The notes beneath the pieces were generated by a model. It saw nothing but the letters and a program-made list of their open reading frames with translations. It did not search any database and was not told where the DNA came from. 64,000 bases of DNA from Pseudomonadota bacterium (GTDB lineage Bacteria > Pseudomonadota > Alphaproteobacteria > Rhizobiales > Hyphomicrobiaceae): assembly GCA_023410905.1 (NCBI GenBank), contig JAEYPL010000064.1:62001-126000 (forward strand), written 5' to 3'. The first letter of the stretch is position 1. Each line of letters begins with the position of its first letter. The position numbers and the translations under genes were made by a program. Shown here piece after piece: positions 17,743-25,944 of the stretch.

Positions 17743-18275
17743 GCTCGAATACCGACGAAGACGAGGTGATCCTGGTCGACGACAGCGATCGTGCGATCGG
17801 CACGGCCCCGAAGCTCGCCGCGCACCGAAAAGGCCTTCTGCATCGCGCCATCTCCGTGCAGCTCCAGGATCAGAGCGGGCGGCTTCTCCTGCAGAAAAGG
17901 CACATCGGGAAATATCATTCGGGCGGATTATGGAGCAACACCTGCTGCAGTCATCCGCGGCCCGGGGAAGATACCGCCGCAGCAGCGCAACGCCGGCTGC
18001 AGGAGGAGATGGGAATCATCTGCCCGCTCACGCCTCTCTTCACGACCTGCTATCGCGCAGTGCTCGACAACGCGATGACGGAGAATGAGGTGGTGCATTG
18101 CTTCGGCGGTTTCTACGAGGGCGGGGTACGCCCGAACCCCACAGAGGCGGAGGATCACGCCTGGATCCACGTCGACGCCCTGCGCCGGGACGTGAACGAG
18201 CATCCGGAGCGATACTCGACCTGGTTCTGCATTTATGTCCGCGACCACTGGGCGGAACTCACCGGCTCGGGCTGA
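17739..18275 (+). CDS. idi: Isopentenyl-diphosphate delta-isomerase, type I
   Basis: 178 residues from the ATG at 17739, which overlaps the preceding stop; a longer frame from 17451 is a shadow of the TMEM220 gene. Nudix-type Idi features are LLLQKRHIGKYHSGGLWSNT, the active-site cysteine in NTCCSHPRPGE, the Nudix glutamates in RRLQEEMGI and the second catalytic Glu region MTENEVVHCF. It interconverts IPP and DMAPP. Placement inside the Ebo cluster suggests a supply of prenyl donor for the UbiA-like EboC. Confidence 0.9.
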   Translation: MSSNTDEDEVILVDDSDRAIGTAPKLAAHRKGLLHRAISVQLQDQSGRLLLQKRHIGKYHSGGLWSNTCCSHPRPGEDTAAAAQRRLQEEMGIICPLTPLFTTCYRAVLDNAMTENEVVHCFGGFYEGGVRPNPTEAEDHAWIHVDALRRDVNEHPERYSTWFCIYVRDHWAELTGSG

Positions 18276-18315
18276 TATTGAGAAGACGCAGCCCATATCG
18301 CGGATGGCGCGACGA

Positions 18316-19236
18316 TCAGGAGATTTTCAGATTATCTCCGATGCCGCGCTTGCCCTCCTCGATCCTGGGCGCCTGACCGCCGCGCAAAACGGAGTTGCCC
18401 ATATAGAGCGTGCGCTGGTCGATGGAAGGCGGGTTCAGCCAATCCTCTTCCTTGATCTGTCCGCTCTTGCCGTAGGCCGCCAGCGGATTCTCATAGGTCA
18501 CCTTGCGGATGTGCTCCTCCGGTATTTGCGCGCGACGCATCAACTCAGCCGTCTTCGGTACCGCGAGCGGGTCCGACACCCCCCAGTCGCACGCACTGTC
18601 GCAGAAGATGCGATCGGCGCCATAGGTCCTGACGATCTCGACCATGCGCTCGTTGCCCATCTTCGTGAACGGGTAGATCGAGAAGGCCGCCCAAAAACCG
18701 CGATCCAGGACATCGCGGACAGTCTCTTCGTTGTTGTGATCGATGACAACCCAGCTCGGATCGAGTCCGTGCTCGAGCGCCACCGCCATCGACCTCAGAG
18801 TACCTTGCCGCTTGTCTCGATGCGGCGTGTGAACCATCACCGGCAGCTGTAGCTCCTTCGCAAGCTCCAGCTGCAATCGATAATACTTGTCCTCGAGGGC
18901 CGTTTGCTCGTCGTAGCCGATCTCGCCGATGGCCACTACGCCTTCCTTGAGCGCGTAGCGCGGCAGGATCTCCATGACGGCTTCGGCCAGCTCCTCGTTG
19001 TTGGCTTCCTTCGAGTTGAGACCGATCGTGCAATAGTGGCGCAGTCCAAACTGTCCGGCGCGGAAACGTTCGAAGCCACAGATCATCGATAGATAGTCGA
19101 TGTACGTGCCGACGTGGGTACGCGGTTGGCCTAGCCAAAACGCGGGTTCGATGCACGCCACTACCCCTGCCGCAGCCATGCGTTCGTAGTCGTCGGTGGT
19201 ACGCGAGATCATGTGGGTGTGAGAATCAACGAACAT
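18316..19236 (-). CDS. eboB: EboB, TatD-family metal-dependent hydrolase
   Basis: 306 residues from the ATG at 19236 (MFVDSHTHMISRTTDDYERM), where the TatD HxH metal motif lies right at the N-terminus; an upstream start at 19302 would add unrelated residues and overlap eboA. Further metal-site elements are AIGEIGYDEQ, MVHTPHRDKRQ and VVIDHNNEET. It lies 49 bases downstream of eboA. The longer internal spacing between motifs is that of EboB rather than standard TatD nuclease. The substrate is unknown. Confidence 0.85.
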   Translation of the reverse strand: MFVDSHTHMISRTTDDYERMAAAGVVACIEPAFWLGQPRTHVGTYIDYLSMICGFERFRAGQFGLRHYCTIGLNSKEANNEELAEAVMEILPRYALKEGVVAIGEIGYDEQTALEDKYYRLQLELAKELQLPVMVHTPHRDKRQGTLRSMAVALEHGLDPSWVVIDHNNEETVRDVLDRGFWAAFSIYPFTKMGNERMVEIVRTYGADRIFCDSACDWGVSDPLAVPKTAELMRRAQIPEEHIRKVTYENPLAAYGKSGQIKEEDWLNPPSIDQRTLYMGNSVLRGGQAPRIEEGKRGIGDNLKIS

Positions 19237-19285
19237 GGCTTTCGCTTTCTGATCGGGCGGCGACGCCTGCCCCCGCATCCGTTCA

Positions 19286-20164
19286 CTATGACGCTTCAGC
19301 AATAGCCGCCCAGCTCAACCCACCCGCGGCAGCCTGTTTGGCAAGGTCAGGAGCTTCCGCCAGCACTTCCCTTGCGGCCGGCAAAGAAGATGCAGCCAGC
19401 GCCAGCGCGGCAGCTTGCTGTTCAATCGCCGTCCCGGTTCTGAGAACCCGGCCAAGATCGGCGATCGCATTGCTATCGGCATGCGGGCCAACGCAGCGCC
19501 AAAGCTCGGGGCTGACTGGCCGCCCCGCGGCCCATCGCTCATGCGCATAGTCTCGGAGCATGCGCATCAACGCCGGATTGCTGCGACGGTCCAATCCTTG
19601 AATCGGATCGAGCTTGCTGCCGACGAAGAGCGCTTTGAGGACCATGTGATTCCAAGCATTCTCGTCAAACTCTTCCATGGGATAGGGATTGCGGTGCGCG
19701 ACAGCCTCGAAGATTGGCTGCATTGCGCTTCGCGCGCCTTCGCGGGCGCGCGCCACATGCAGCTTTGGATGCGGGTAAAGCGGCAGCCCACGGTAGAACG
19801 CGATCAACTCTCCGACATCCGCGGTGCGGAAAAGCTGCTCGAGCCTCGCTTTGAACCTCGTCCCGTCATCGCTATCGCTGGCCAAAACAAACGATAGACG
19901 GGCTGCCTGATCGACGCTCCAGTCGCTGGGGTTCCAACCGGGTCGCGCCGTGCTCGCGGCGGCAAGGTCCTCGGACGTCAGGCTGAGATCTTGCTTTCCA
20001 AGGCGACGAATGGCGTATCCCAGGGCCAGATAGAGTTCTTTCTCCGTTGGCCCGGAGGACATCAGCGCAATCTGCTGCTCGAACCAGCTGGCTCCCTCCT
20101 TCGGGACAGCACGGACAACCCAAGCTCGCAAAAGATCAAGTGCCGCGTTACCAGCATTTGTCAT
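19286..20164 (-). CDS. eboA: EboA domain protein
   Basis: 292 residues from the ATG at 20164. It carries the EboA core: FYRGLPLYPHPKLHVARARE, then AIFEAVAH-like RNPYPMEEFDENAWNHMVLK and FVGSKLDPIQGLDRRSNPAL. The whole protein looks alpha-helical, without a signal peptide. It is the first gene of the eboA-eboB pair. In most clusters eboA and eboB lead a single eboABCEDF unit; here they sit about 2.6 kb away from the rest in a separate transcript. Biochemical role unknown. Confidence 0.86.
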   Translation of the reverse strand: MTNAGNAALDLLRAWVVRAVPKEGASWFEQQIALMSSGPTEKELYLALGYAIRRLGKQDLSLTSEDLAAASTARPGWNPSDWSVDQAARLSFVLASDSDDGTRFKARLEQLFRTADVGELIAFYRGLPLYPHPKLHVARAREGARSAMQPIFEAVAHRNPYPMEEFDENAWNHMVLKALFVGSKLDPIQGLDRRSNPALMRMLRDYAHERWAAGRPVSPELWRCVGPHADSNAIADLGRVLRTGTAIEQQAAALALAASSLPAAREVLAEAPDLAKQAAAGGLSWAAIAEAS

Positions 20165-20324
20165 CGGAAGAACCTGTGCGAAATCGCTCAACCGCGGTAG
20201 CACGCTCAGCCGTAATTCCGCTGAAACTATGGCCCATGACGAACCCTGTCCAGGGCCTAGCATCTTGCGAGCGGCGCGCCATACCGGACAGATCGTGCCG
20301 GAGCCTTCGACCCTCTCTTGGCCA

Positions 20325-21120
20325 ATCGCCCTTCAATATCTACAATCCTGTCTATGGCCAGACCGCATTCTACCTCAACCCGCTGGCCACAAATCCTGCG
20401 GATCTCTTCGTTCCGGTGAACGACATCCCGATCCTGGATCGAGCAACCGAGACGCAGATCCAGCGCGGCATCTACATTCAAGACTAGATCAAGTTCGGCA
20501 ACTGGACGGCTGTTTTGGCCTGCGGCAGGACTGGCTCAGCATGGGCTATGTCGGCAGCGACACGCAGAAGGAAAGCGAGCTCACGGGCCGCGCCGGTCTG
20601 ATGTATGCCTTCGACTTCGGCCTCACGCCCTACATCAGCTACTCGCAGGCATTTGCAGCGCAGCCGGGCAATCAGGTGAAGGACAATCCGTTCGATCCAG
20701 CCGAGGTCGCGAGGCCGGCAGCACCGCTCAAGGGTGAACAGTTCGAGGTCGGCTTCAAGTATCAGATGCCCGGCAGGCCGGTGATCATCAATGCTGCATA
20801 CTTCGATCTGAAGGAAGAAAATCGCCTGGTTTCCGATCTTCTGACGCAGATCTCGCAGCAGGGCGCAACCGCGCGCATCCGCGGCGTCGAGCTGGAAGCC
20901 GTCGGGCGCGTGACGGAGAACATCAGGCTCATGGCGTCGTACACATACATGGACGCCAAGTACGAAGAGCACTTCAATGCCTTCGAGGCCGGGACTCCCG
21001 TCGAAGGCGTGCCGCGCCATATGGCGGCGCTCTGGGGCGTCTACACGCAGACCGAAGGGATGCTCAAGGGCTTCTCTATCGGTCGCGGTGTGCGCTACAT
21101 CGGCGAGTCCAAGGACTATG
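20325..21120 (+). pseudogene. TonB-dependent siderophore receptor relic
   Basis: An outer-membrane receptor fragment reads FNIYNPVYGQTAFYLNPL, then RGIYIQD followed by TAG at 20485-20487, where relatives have a Gln codon (CAG). Reading continues IKFGNWTAVL and then needs a single-base shift near 20517 to continue as LRQDWLSMGYVG and later LTPYISYSQAFAAQPGN. The plug, most of the N-terminus and the last barrel strands are missing. The relic then runs in frame into a PepSY-type membrane segment. It cannot make a functional receptor. Confidence 0.82.
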
Positions 21121-21683
21121 GTGTGCTCCTGAACGGAACTCTAGGCGACGGCACACCGCTCGGTGATGGAGGCCTGGAGACGGGAAGCTTCGGACAGCAG
21201 ATTCTTGGCGCCATTCAGCCGTTGCACTTCGGCTGGTTTGGCGGATTGCCGGTTAAGATCCTCTATGGCCTGCTCGGGCTCGCGCTGACGATCGTCACGC
21301 ACAGCGGCGTGACAATCTGGCTCGCGCGTCGTCGCGACAAAGGGCAACCGGCAGAGCGATGGGAGCGCATTTGGGCGGCCGTCGCCTGGGGACAGCCACT
21401 CGCGCTCGCCGCTGCGGCATTGGGAGCGCTGCTCCTCGCCGAGCAGACCATTCTGCCCATCTATCTGGCCTATACGATATTGGCGCTCGTGCTTGCCCTT
21501 CGCTTACCTTTCGGCGAAAGCACAGCGCGCATCCTGCGCACGACCTGCGCCATATTGATTTGCGCGGTCGTGGCGGTACACGCCTACATCTGGGCTGCGC
21601 GTGCTACCGACATGATGGCTTGGGGCGTCACCGCTGCATTGCTGATTGCCGCACTGGTGCTCATGCTGCGCCGGCGCGCATAA
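21121..21683 (+). pseudogene. PepSY-associated membrane protein, C-terminal remnant fused to receptor relic
   Basis: About 185 residues of the C-terminal half of a PepSY_TM-type iron-regulated membrane protein: QQILGAIQPLHFGWFGGLPV, then ILYGLLGLALTIVTHSGVTI, a basic loop RRRDKGQPAE, and four more hydrophobic helices. The join to the receptor lies near 21112-21125 and keeps the frame open, so the fusion arose by deletion between neighbouring genes. Such membrane proteins usually sit beside siderophore receptor genes, which explains the pairing. No own start codon or ribosome site is visible. Confidence 0.72.
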
Positions 21684-21790
21684 TCGATGCCTTGCGAGTC
21701 AAGAGGTTTTGAACCCCGTGGCTGCCGTCACGGACGGGACATTGTGGCTCTTGCGGGCTGGCAGGCTGCCTGATGGCCTGCGTAGCTCGT

Positions 21791-23263
21791 CTAGAACGAG
21801 CCGCCGGTCCTGAAGTCATCGCTGTCATTGCTGGACGGGCCAGGCAGCGGGCTGCTCCAGTCACCGCGCGTATCCGGCCGGCGCCACTCGCCGCCCCGGG
21901 CGCCGTTGCCACCGTCGCCGCCGGGGATCGGAAATGGAAAGGGAAAGGTCGGCGCCCCAAAATCCGGACGACCGCGCGATCTGCGGGTACCAAAACCGCC
22001 TCTCAGAACGTCCCAGAGTATGCCGCTTCGCACGACGCCCTCGATGACCTGCGCGAGAATTTTTCCGATCTCGCTCTCGTTGCCGAATGTCGCGTTCGGA
22101 TGATCGTAGCCGGAAGAGCGGAAGCGGTCGCGGACCTGCTCCATGTCGAGGCGCCGCTGAGCGAGCGATTGCGCAGCCTTTCGCAGATTAGTGATCTCCT
22201 CCTGTACCCGTGTGAGCCGCCCATTGAGGCTATCGATGCGCTCCACGATACGATCGTCGTTCTCGGTCGCTGTGCGTCGCGCCTCCTGCTGGAGTGTGCG
22301 AATGCTGTCCTGCGCGTCGGCGTCGGCAATGGTCTGGAGCGCGTCGCTATAGCTCTTGTCGCCGGTGCCGCTGACGAGATCCGCTTGTTGGGCTTCGATA
22401 TCGCGCAGCAGATTGCGCTTCTTCTCCGCCGTTGCATCCGCTGCGGACAAGCGATAGCGAGCTTCGGCGAGCGTCCGCTCTTTCGGTTCGATACCGGCCG
22501 CAACCATGGCCTGGCGCTCGACGCCCGCAAGGCTGGCCTTCATGTCGTCGGCACCCTGGCGCTGGCGTCGCGCGTGCTCGCGCAGGCGCACGGGAATTTC
22601 CGTCAGCATGTAGTAGCTTGGACGCACGTCCACGAAGCCGATGAACTGCGCGACGAGGTCGTCCATGTATCGCGTGAAGCCAGTCGACGCATAGGCGCCC
22701 GTTCCGTAGTTGTTACGCCAGAGATAGGCGAACAGCGGATCGTCGTCATAGGGCTTGCGCTTCTCGGCGAGCTCCGTCTCGGATTGAGATGCTTTCTTCT
22801 CGGCCTCGACGGCGATGGAATCCGCCTTGTCGAATGTTTCGCGCACTTCCTTCCATGCAGCCGTCTCGCGAACGTGCGCCTCGGCTTCCGAGCGAACGAT
22901 ATCGACCGCCTCGACCGCATCCTCGACAGCGGCAGCGGCGACCTCGCGCTCGCCTTTAGCGCGTTCGACCTCGGTGATCGCCTGCTCGCGCTGCTCGTGC
23001 AGAGTATTGAGACGCAAGCGGCGGCTCTCGAGAATGCGCAGCGCCCGCTGCTCGGCGGCGTCGAGATTGCGGACGAGGCGGCCCGCCTCGATTTCATCGA
23101 GCTTGATGCGCGCCAGCTCGCGGTGCGCGTTCGCCTTGTCGCGTGCCAGCGCCTCAGCGTCTGCGACAGCCGAGCTGAGAGAAGAATCGAGCTGGCCTTC
23201 TTCCTGGCGCAGCCTCGATATCCCGCCTTCGATTTCACCCAGTGTTTTGCGCCCGCTCCACAT
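21791..23263 (-). CDS. Coiled-coil protein with Gly/Pro-rich tail, function unknown
   Basis: 490 residues. Residues 1-165 are a long charged coiled coil; a central folded segment (PLFAYLWRNNYGTGAYASTG) has no recognised fold; residues 240-400 are again coiled coil; the tail from about 410 is rich in Gly, Arg and Pro and probably disordered. No signal peptide or clear membrane helix. It is the last gene of the MoxR/VWA operon, 6 bases after the DUF6384 gene. It may be a structural partner in that complex. Confidence 0.75.
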   Translation of the reverse strand: MWSGRKTLGEIEGGISRLRQEEGQLDSSLSSAVADAEALARDKANAHRELARIKLDEIEAGRLVRNLDAAEQRALRILESRRLRLNTLHEQREQAITEVERAKGEREVAAAAVEDAVEAVDIVRSEAEAHVRETAAWKEVRETFDKADSIAVEAEKKASQSETELAEKRKPYDDDPLFAYLWRNNYGTGAYASTGFTRYMDDLVAQFIGFVDVRPSYYMLTEIPVRLREHARRQRQGADDMKASLAGVERQAMVAAGIEPKERTLAEARYRLSAADATAEKKRNLLRDIEAQQADLVSGTGDKSYSDALQTIADADAQDSIRTLQQEARRTATENDDRIVERIDSLNGRLTRVQEEITNLRKAAQSLAQRRLDMEQVRDRFRSSGYDHPNATFGNESEIGKILAQVIEGVVRSGILWDVLRGGFGTRRSRGRPDFGAPTFPFPFPIPGGDGGNGARGGEWRRPDTRGDWSSPLPGPSSNDSDDFRTGGSF

Positions 23264-23269
23264 GCCCTG

Positions 23270-24208
23270 CTACCACTTCGTGATGGCGCCATCGTCGTGG
23301 GCCATGAGGTATTCGATCTTGAGTGTACCGCGGCGCTTCACGCCAAACTGATTGCGCTGGACGATACCGTCATCGCGTTTGTCCTGGGACACGGCCGACC
23401 ACGTCGCCTCCGGCACGCGTACGCCGAACTTGTCGACGACCGAGATCTCGCCAGTCTCCTCGCTGCGGACCGGCAGCTTGATCTTGCGCCCGTCAGTCGT
23501 GATCGGCTCTACGATCAGATAGTAGTTGCGTGTCGTGGTGCTGCGCGGGGGCTGGCGCCACACGCCGGTCGTATCGCCAGGCCGGGAGACGATCGTCAGC
23601 GTGTATTCGAGCAGCAGATCGTTGCGCAGCTTATCGAGATCCTTGGAGATGCGCGACATCTCGGCGCCGTTCTTGTCACGGATGGCGCGCTCTCCGTCGG
23701 CCAGCAGGCGATCCGCCTGAGGCTTGACCTCCGGATCCGTCGCGATCCCCACGATGTCCGCGTGCGCGCTGCGAATGCTTTTCGGCAGAGTTTCGTTGAT
23801 TTCAATACGTGTCTGCTCAGCCGATATCTGCGCCGGGCGCATCACCGAGTAGCACTGATAGCCGCCGGCGATGCCGAGGAGGCCGAGCGCCACTGCAGCG
23901 ATCTTCCCGTAGCGGCATCGTCCGACCCAGACTTCGAGCATTGTCCGCCGCCATGAGCGCGGCGGCGGCACATAGGTGAAGCGGCTCTCCTTGAGTGCGC
24001 GGACACCCTCCTTGAGGACACTGTCGGAGACCTCGATGCCCTGCTGGCGGTAAATCTCACGCAGGCGGTTGACGAGATCGGCCTCGCGGTCAGGCTCATT
24101 GATCTCACGGCGCACGAGATCATCGCGATGGCGTATGGTGTCCACCACATCCATCGCGATCATCAGGTCATCGAGCGTGTGCGACTTGCTCGCCGTCTGC
24201 TCCGCCAT
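23270..24208 (-). CDS. DUF6384-like single-pass membrane protein
   Basis: 312 residues. The N-terminal 95 residues are charged and helical (LDDLMIAMDVVDTIRHRDDL). One membrane helix follows at about 97-118 (KIAAVALGLLGIAGGYQCYS), then a helical linker and a beta-rich C-terminal region (NYYLIVEPITTDGRKIKLPV). I associate it with family DUF6384 from memory. It is 35 bases downstream of the TelA-like gene and 6 bases upstream of the coiled-coil gene. It may anchor the MoxR/VWA machinery to the membrane. Confidence 0.72.
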   Translation of the reverse strand: MAEQTASKSHTLDDLMIAMDVVDTIRHRDDLVRREINEPDREADLVNRLREIYRQQGIEVSDSVLKEGVRALKESRFTYVPPPRSWRRTMLEVWVGRCRYGKIAAVALGLLGIAGGYQCYSVMRPAQISAEQTRIEINETLPKSIRSAHADIVGIATDPEVKPQADRLLADGERAIRDKNGAEMSRISKDLDKLRNDLLLEYTLTIVSRPGDTTGVWRQPPRSTTTRNYYLIVEPITTDGRKIKLPVRSEETGEISVVDKFGVRVPEATWSAVSQDKRDDGIVQRNQFGVKRRGTLKIEYLMAHDDGAITKW

Positions 24209-24243
24209 TCGTTGCGCCTATTCCTCGGCGGGCAATCTCGCCC

Positions 24244-25422
24244 TCAGCCTGGCCCCGGCAAAGCATCGACCTGCGCGGCAATTCGCGCCACGCGCTTCTT
24301 GCCATCCTCGACTGCCTGACGGATCTCGGCGGAATTCTGTGTCGCCAGCTTACGCATCTCGGCGATGATCTCGCCAGAGCGCTCCTGGAAGCCGACCACG
24401 CTTTCGACGAGCTGCTTCACCGCATCCGCCCGAATTGTCGGTCCGTATCCGGCCCTGACGGCTGCATCCTGCACCTTGTCGCCGACCTTCGCGAGATCCT
24501 CGAGGCTTTTCGACATGCCTTCCTTCATCGCTTCGAGCGTCTTGGTCGACTCATGAAGGCCGAACATGCCGGTAAACGACGCCTTGAGTGCGGTCAGCAC
24601 GCTGTCGTTGGTCGAGAAGAACGAAACCGCCTGGCTGTAGACGCGCTCCTTGGTCGAAGTGAGCTGCATCAGGCGCGCCATGATGACCTCGGACGTATTG
24701 TAGCCGATCGTCATGTTGTCCGAGAGATCCTTGGCGATCTGGAACCTCTTCTCCTCCTCCTGCGTACGGCGCAGCTCCTCGTCGCGCGCAAGTTCGAGTT
24801 TGGCCCGCTCGGCCGGCTCGGTGCCGGCGAACCCCGCCACGCTCGACGACGCCGCATCGAGTGCCTTCTTGGCGACGTCGAGCTTCTCCTGCGCGTGGCC
24901 GAGAATTTCGAGCCCCATCACCTCGGCGTGCTTCAGCGCGCCGCGATAGTCGCGATAGGCATCGAGAATTTTCGCCTCGCGCTCGATCTGGTTCTTCGTC
25001 TCCTTGGTCACGGAGAGATAGACGTCGCGGATCTTGTCGAAGCGGTCGGCGATATCGCCGCGCGCGATCTTCATCCAGATGTTACTGCCGCGCTCGAGGA
25101 GGTCGATCTTCCCGTCCTCGACCTGATCGACCAGGCGGCGGGAATCGTCGCGAATGGAATTAAAGCCGTTCGTAATCTGCTCGTAGCGAGTGCCGATCTC
25201 CATTTTCGACGTCTGGTCGCGAACGACCTCGTTGAAGACCTCGCCCTGCGCGAGCGTGCGTGCAATGACGGCGACCTTGTCCTTGTCGAGATCGGCAATC
25301 TTTTCGAGCAGCGCGTTGATCGGCGACGGCTCCACCTTGGTCGGCATCAGCCCCATGTCGCGCAGAGCGCCAGAGGCCTTCTCGAGGTATTGGATAGGGG
25401 TCTTTGCGGGAACGCTCGACAT
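24244..25422 (-). CDS. TelA-like helical protein
   Basis: 392 residues from the ATG at 25422 with GGGAGG upstream; a frame from 25485 lacks support. The protein is almost entirely helical and acidic. Its middle part (YNTSEVIMARLMQLTSTKER, then VLTALKASFTGMFGLHESTK) follows the pattern of TelA/KlaA toxic-anion-resistance proteins, though distantly. A 133-base gap separates it from the LCCL gene, perhaps holding an internal promoter. Its place in a MoxR operon suggests a stress-response complex; tellurite resistance itself is not shown. Confidence 0.65.
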   Translation of the reverse strand: MSSVPAKTPIQYLEKASGALRDMGLMPTKVEPSPINALLEKIADLDKDKVAVIARTLAQGEVFNEVVRDQTSKMEIGTRYEQITNGFNSIRDDSRRLVDQVEDGKIDLLERGSNIWMKIARGDIADRFDKIRDVYLSVTKETKNQIEREAKILDAYRDYRGALKHAEVMGLEILGHAQEKLDVAKKALDAASSSVAGFAGTEPAERAKLELARDEELRRTQEEEKRFQIAKDLSDNMTIGYNTSEVIMARLMQLTSTKERVYSQAVSFFSTNDSVLTALKASFTGMFGLHESTKTLEAMKEGMSKSLEDLAKVGDKVQDAAVRAGYGPTIRADAVKQLVESVVGFQERSGEIIAEMRKLATQNSAEIRQAVEDGKKRVARIAAQVDALPGPG

Positions 25423-25555
25423 CTGGACCTCCCAAGGGTGGTGGAGTGGCTGACACGGCGTGCAGATGGCCAGCCGGGCGCCCATCCGTATACCAACCGA
25501 TGTGAACTATCGACAGCGCCCGGCAGAATGTCTTTCAACTATACGTGCATTGGGC

Positions 25556-25942
25556 CTAAACGGCGGAGAGCCTGTAGGCCGTGCCGTAGCGGCCGAAGTC
25601 ATGGCTGGTGCCCCCGTGGCGCGTCGATCCCTGGAACTGCTGCAGTGGCGTCACCACGGTGACTTTCACGATCGCCGCCTCGTTCGTCTTTACGAGGCCA
25701 GCGTGGACCGCTGCGACGCCGAGGAGAGAGTCGCCGGTGTAGACATCCGTACCCCACAGCGGTCCTGCATCCAGACCACGTACGCGGAAGTAATAGCTGG
25801 CACCGATCGTATCGCAGAGATCGATCATGTTCGCTGGAGCATCGGAGGCTAGGAAGCCCTGGTCGAGCAGCTTGCGCAACTGGCGCCGCGAAAGCGCGCC
25901 GCGCCGGTCGAAATAGGCGACGAGTTCCTGGACGGCTTTCAT
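25556..25942 (-). CDS. LCCL-domain protein
   Basis: 128 residues. After a 50-residue helical N-terminus (MKAVQELVAYFDRRGALSRR) comes an LCCL-like domain: GPLWGTDVYTGDSLLGVAAV, then HAGLVKTNEAAIVKVTVVTP and a final RHGGTSHDFGRYGTAYRL. No signal peptide, so it is probably cytoplasmic, unusual for a domain better known from extracellular proteins. It starts 2 bases after the VWA gene stop and is part of the same operon. Confidence 0.75.
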   Translation of the reverse strand: MKAVQELVAYFDRRGALSRRQLRKLLDQGFLASDAPANMIDLCDTIGASYYFRVRGLDAGPLWGTDVYTGDSLLGVAAVHAGLVKTNEAAIVKVTVVTPLQQFQGSTRHGGTSHDFGRYGTAYRLSAV

Positions 25943-25944
25943 AG

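Noticed and set aside
21773..23956. A 727-residue open frame on the plus strand
   Set aside because: It lies antisense to the coiled-coil and DUF6384 genes, whose strand has good starts, spacing and operon context. Its composition is a GC-rich shadow with no domain.
24553..25662. A 369-residue plus-strand open frame
   Set aside because: Antisense to the TelA-like gene; no ribosome site or family features.
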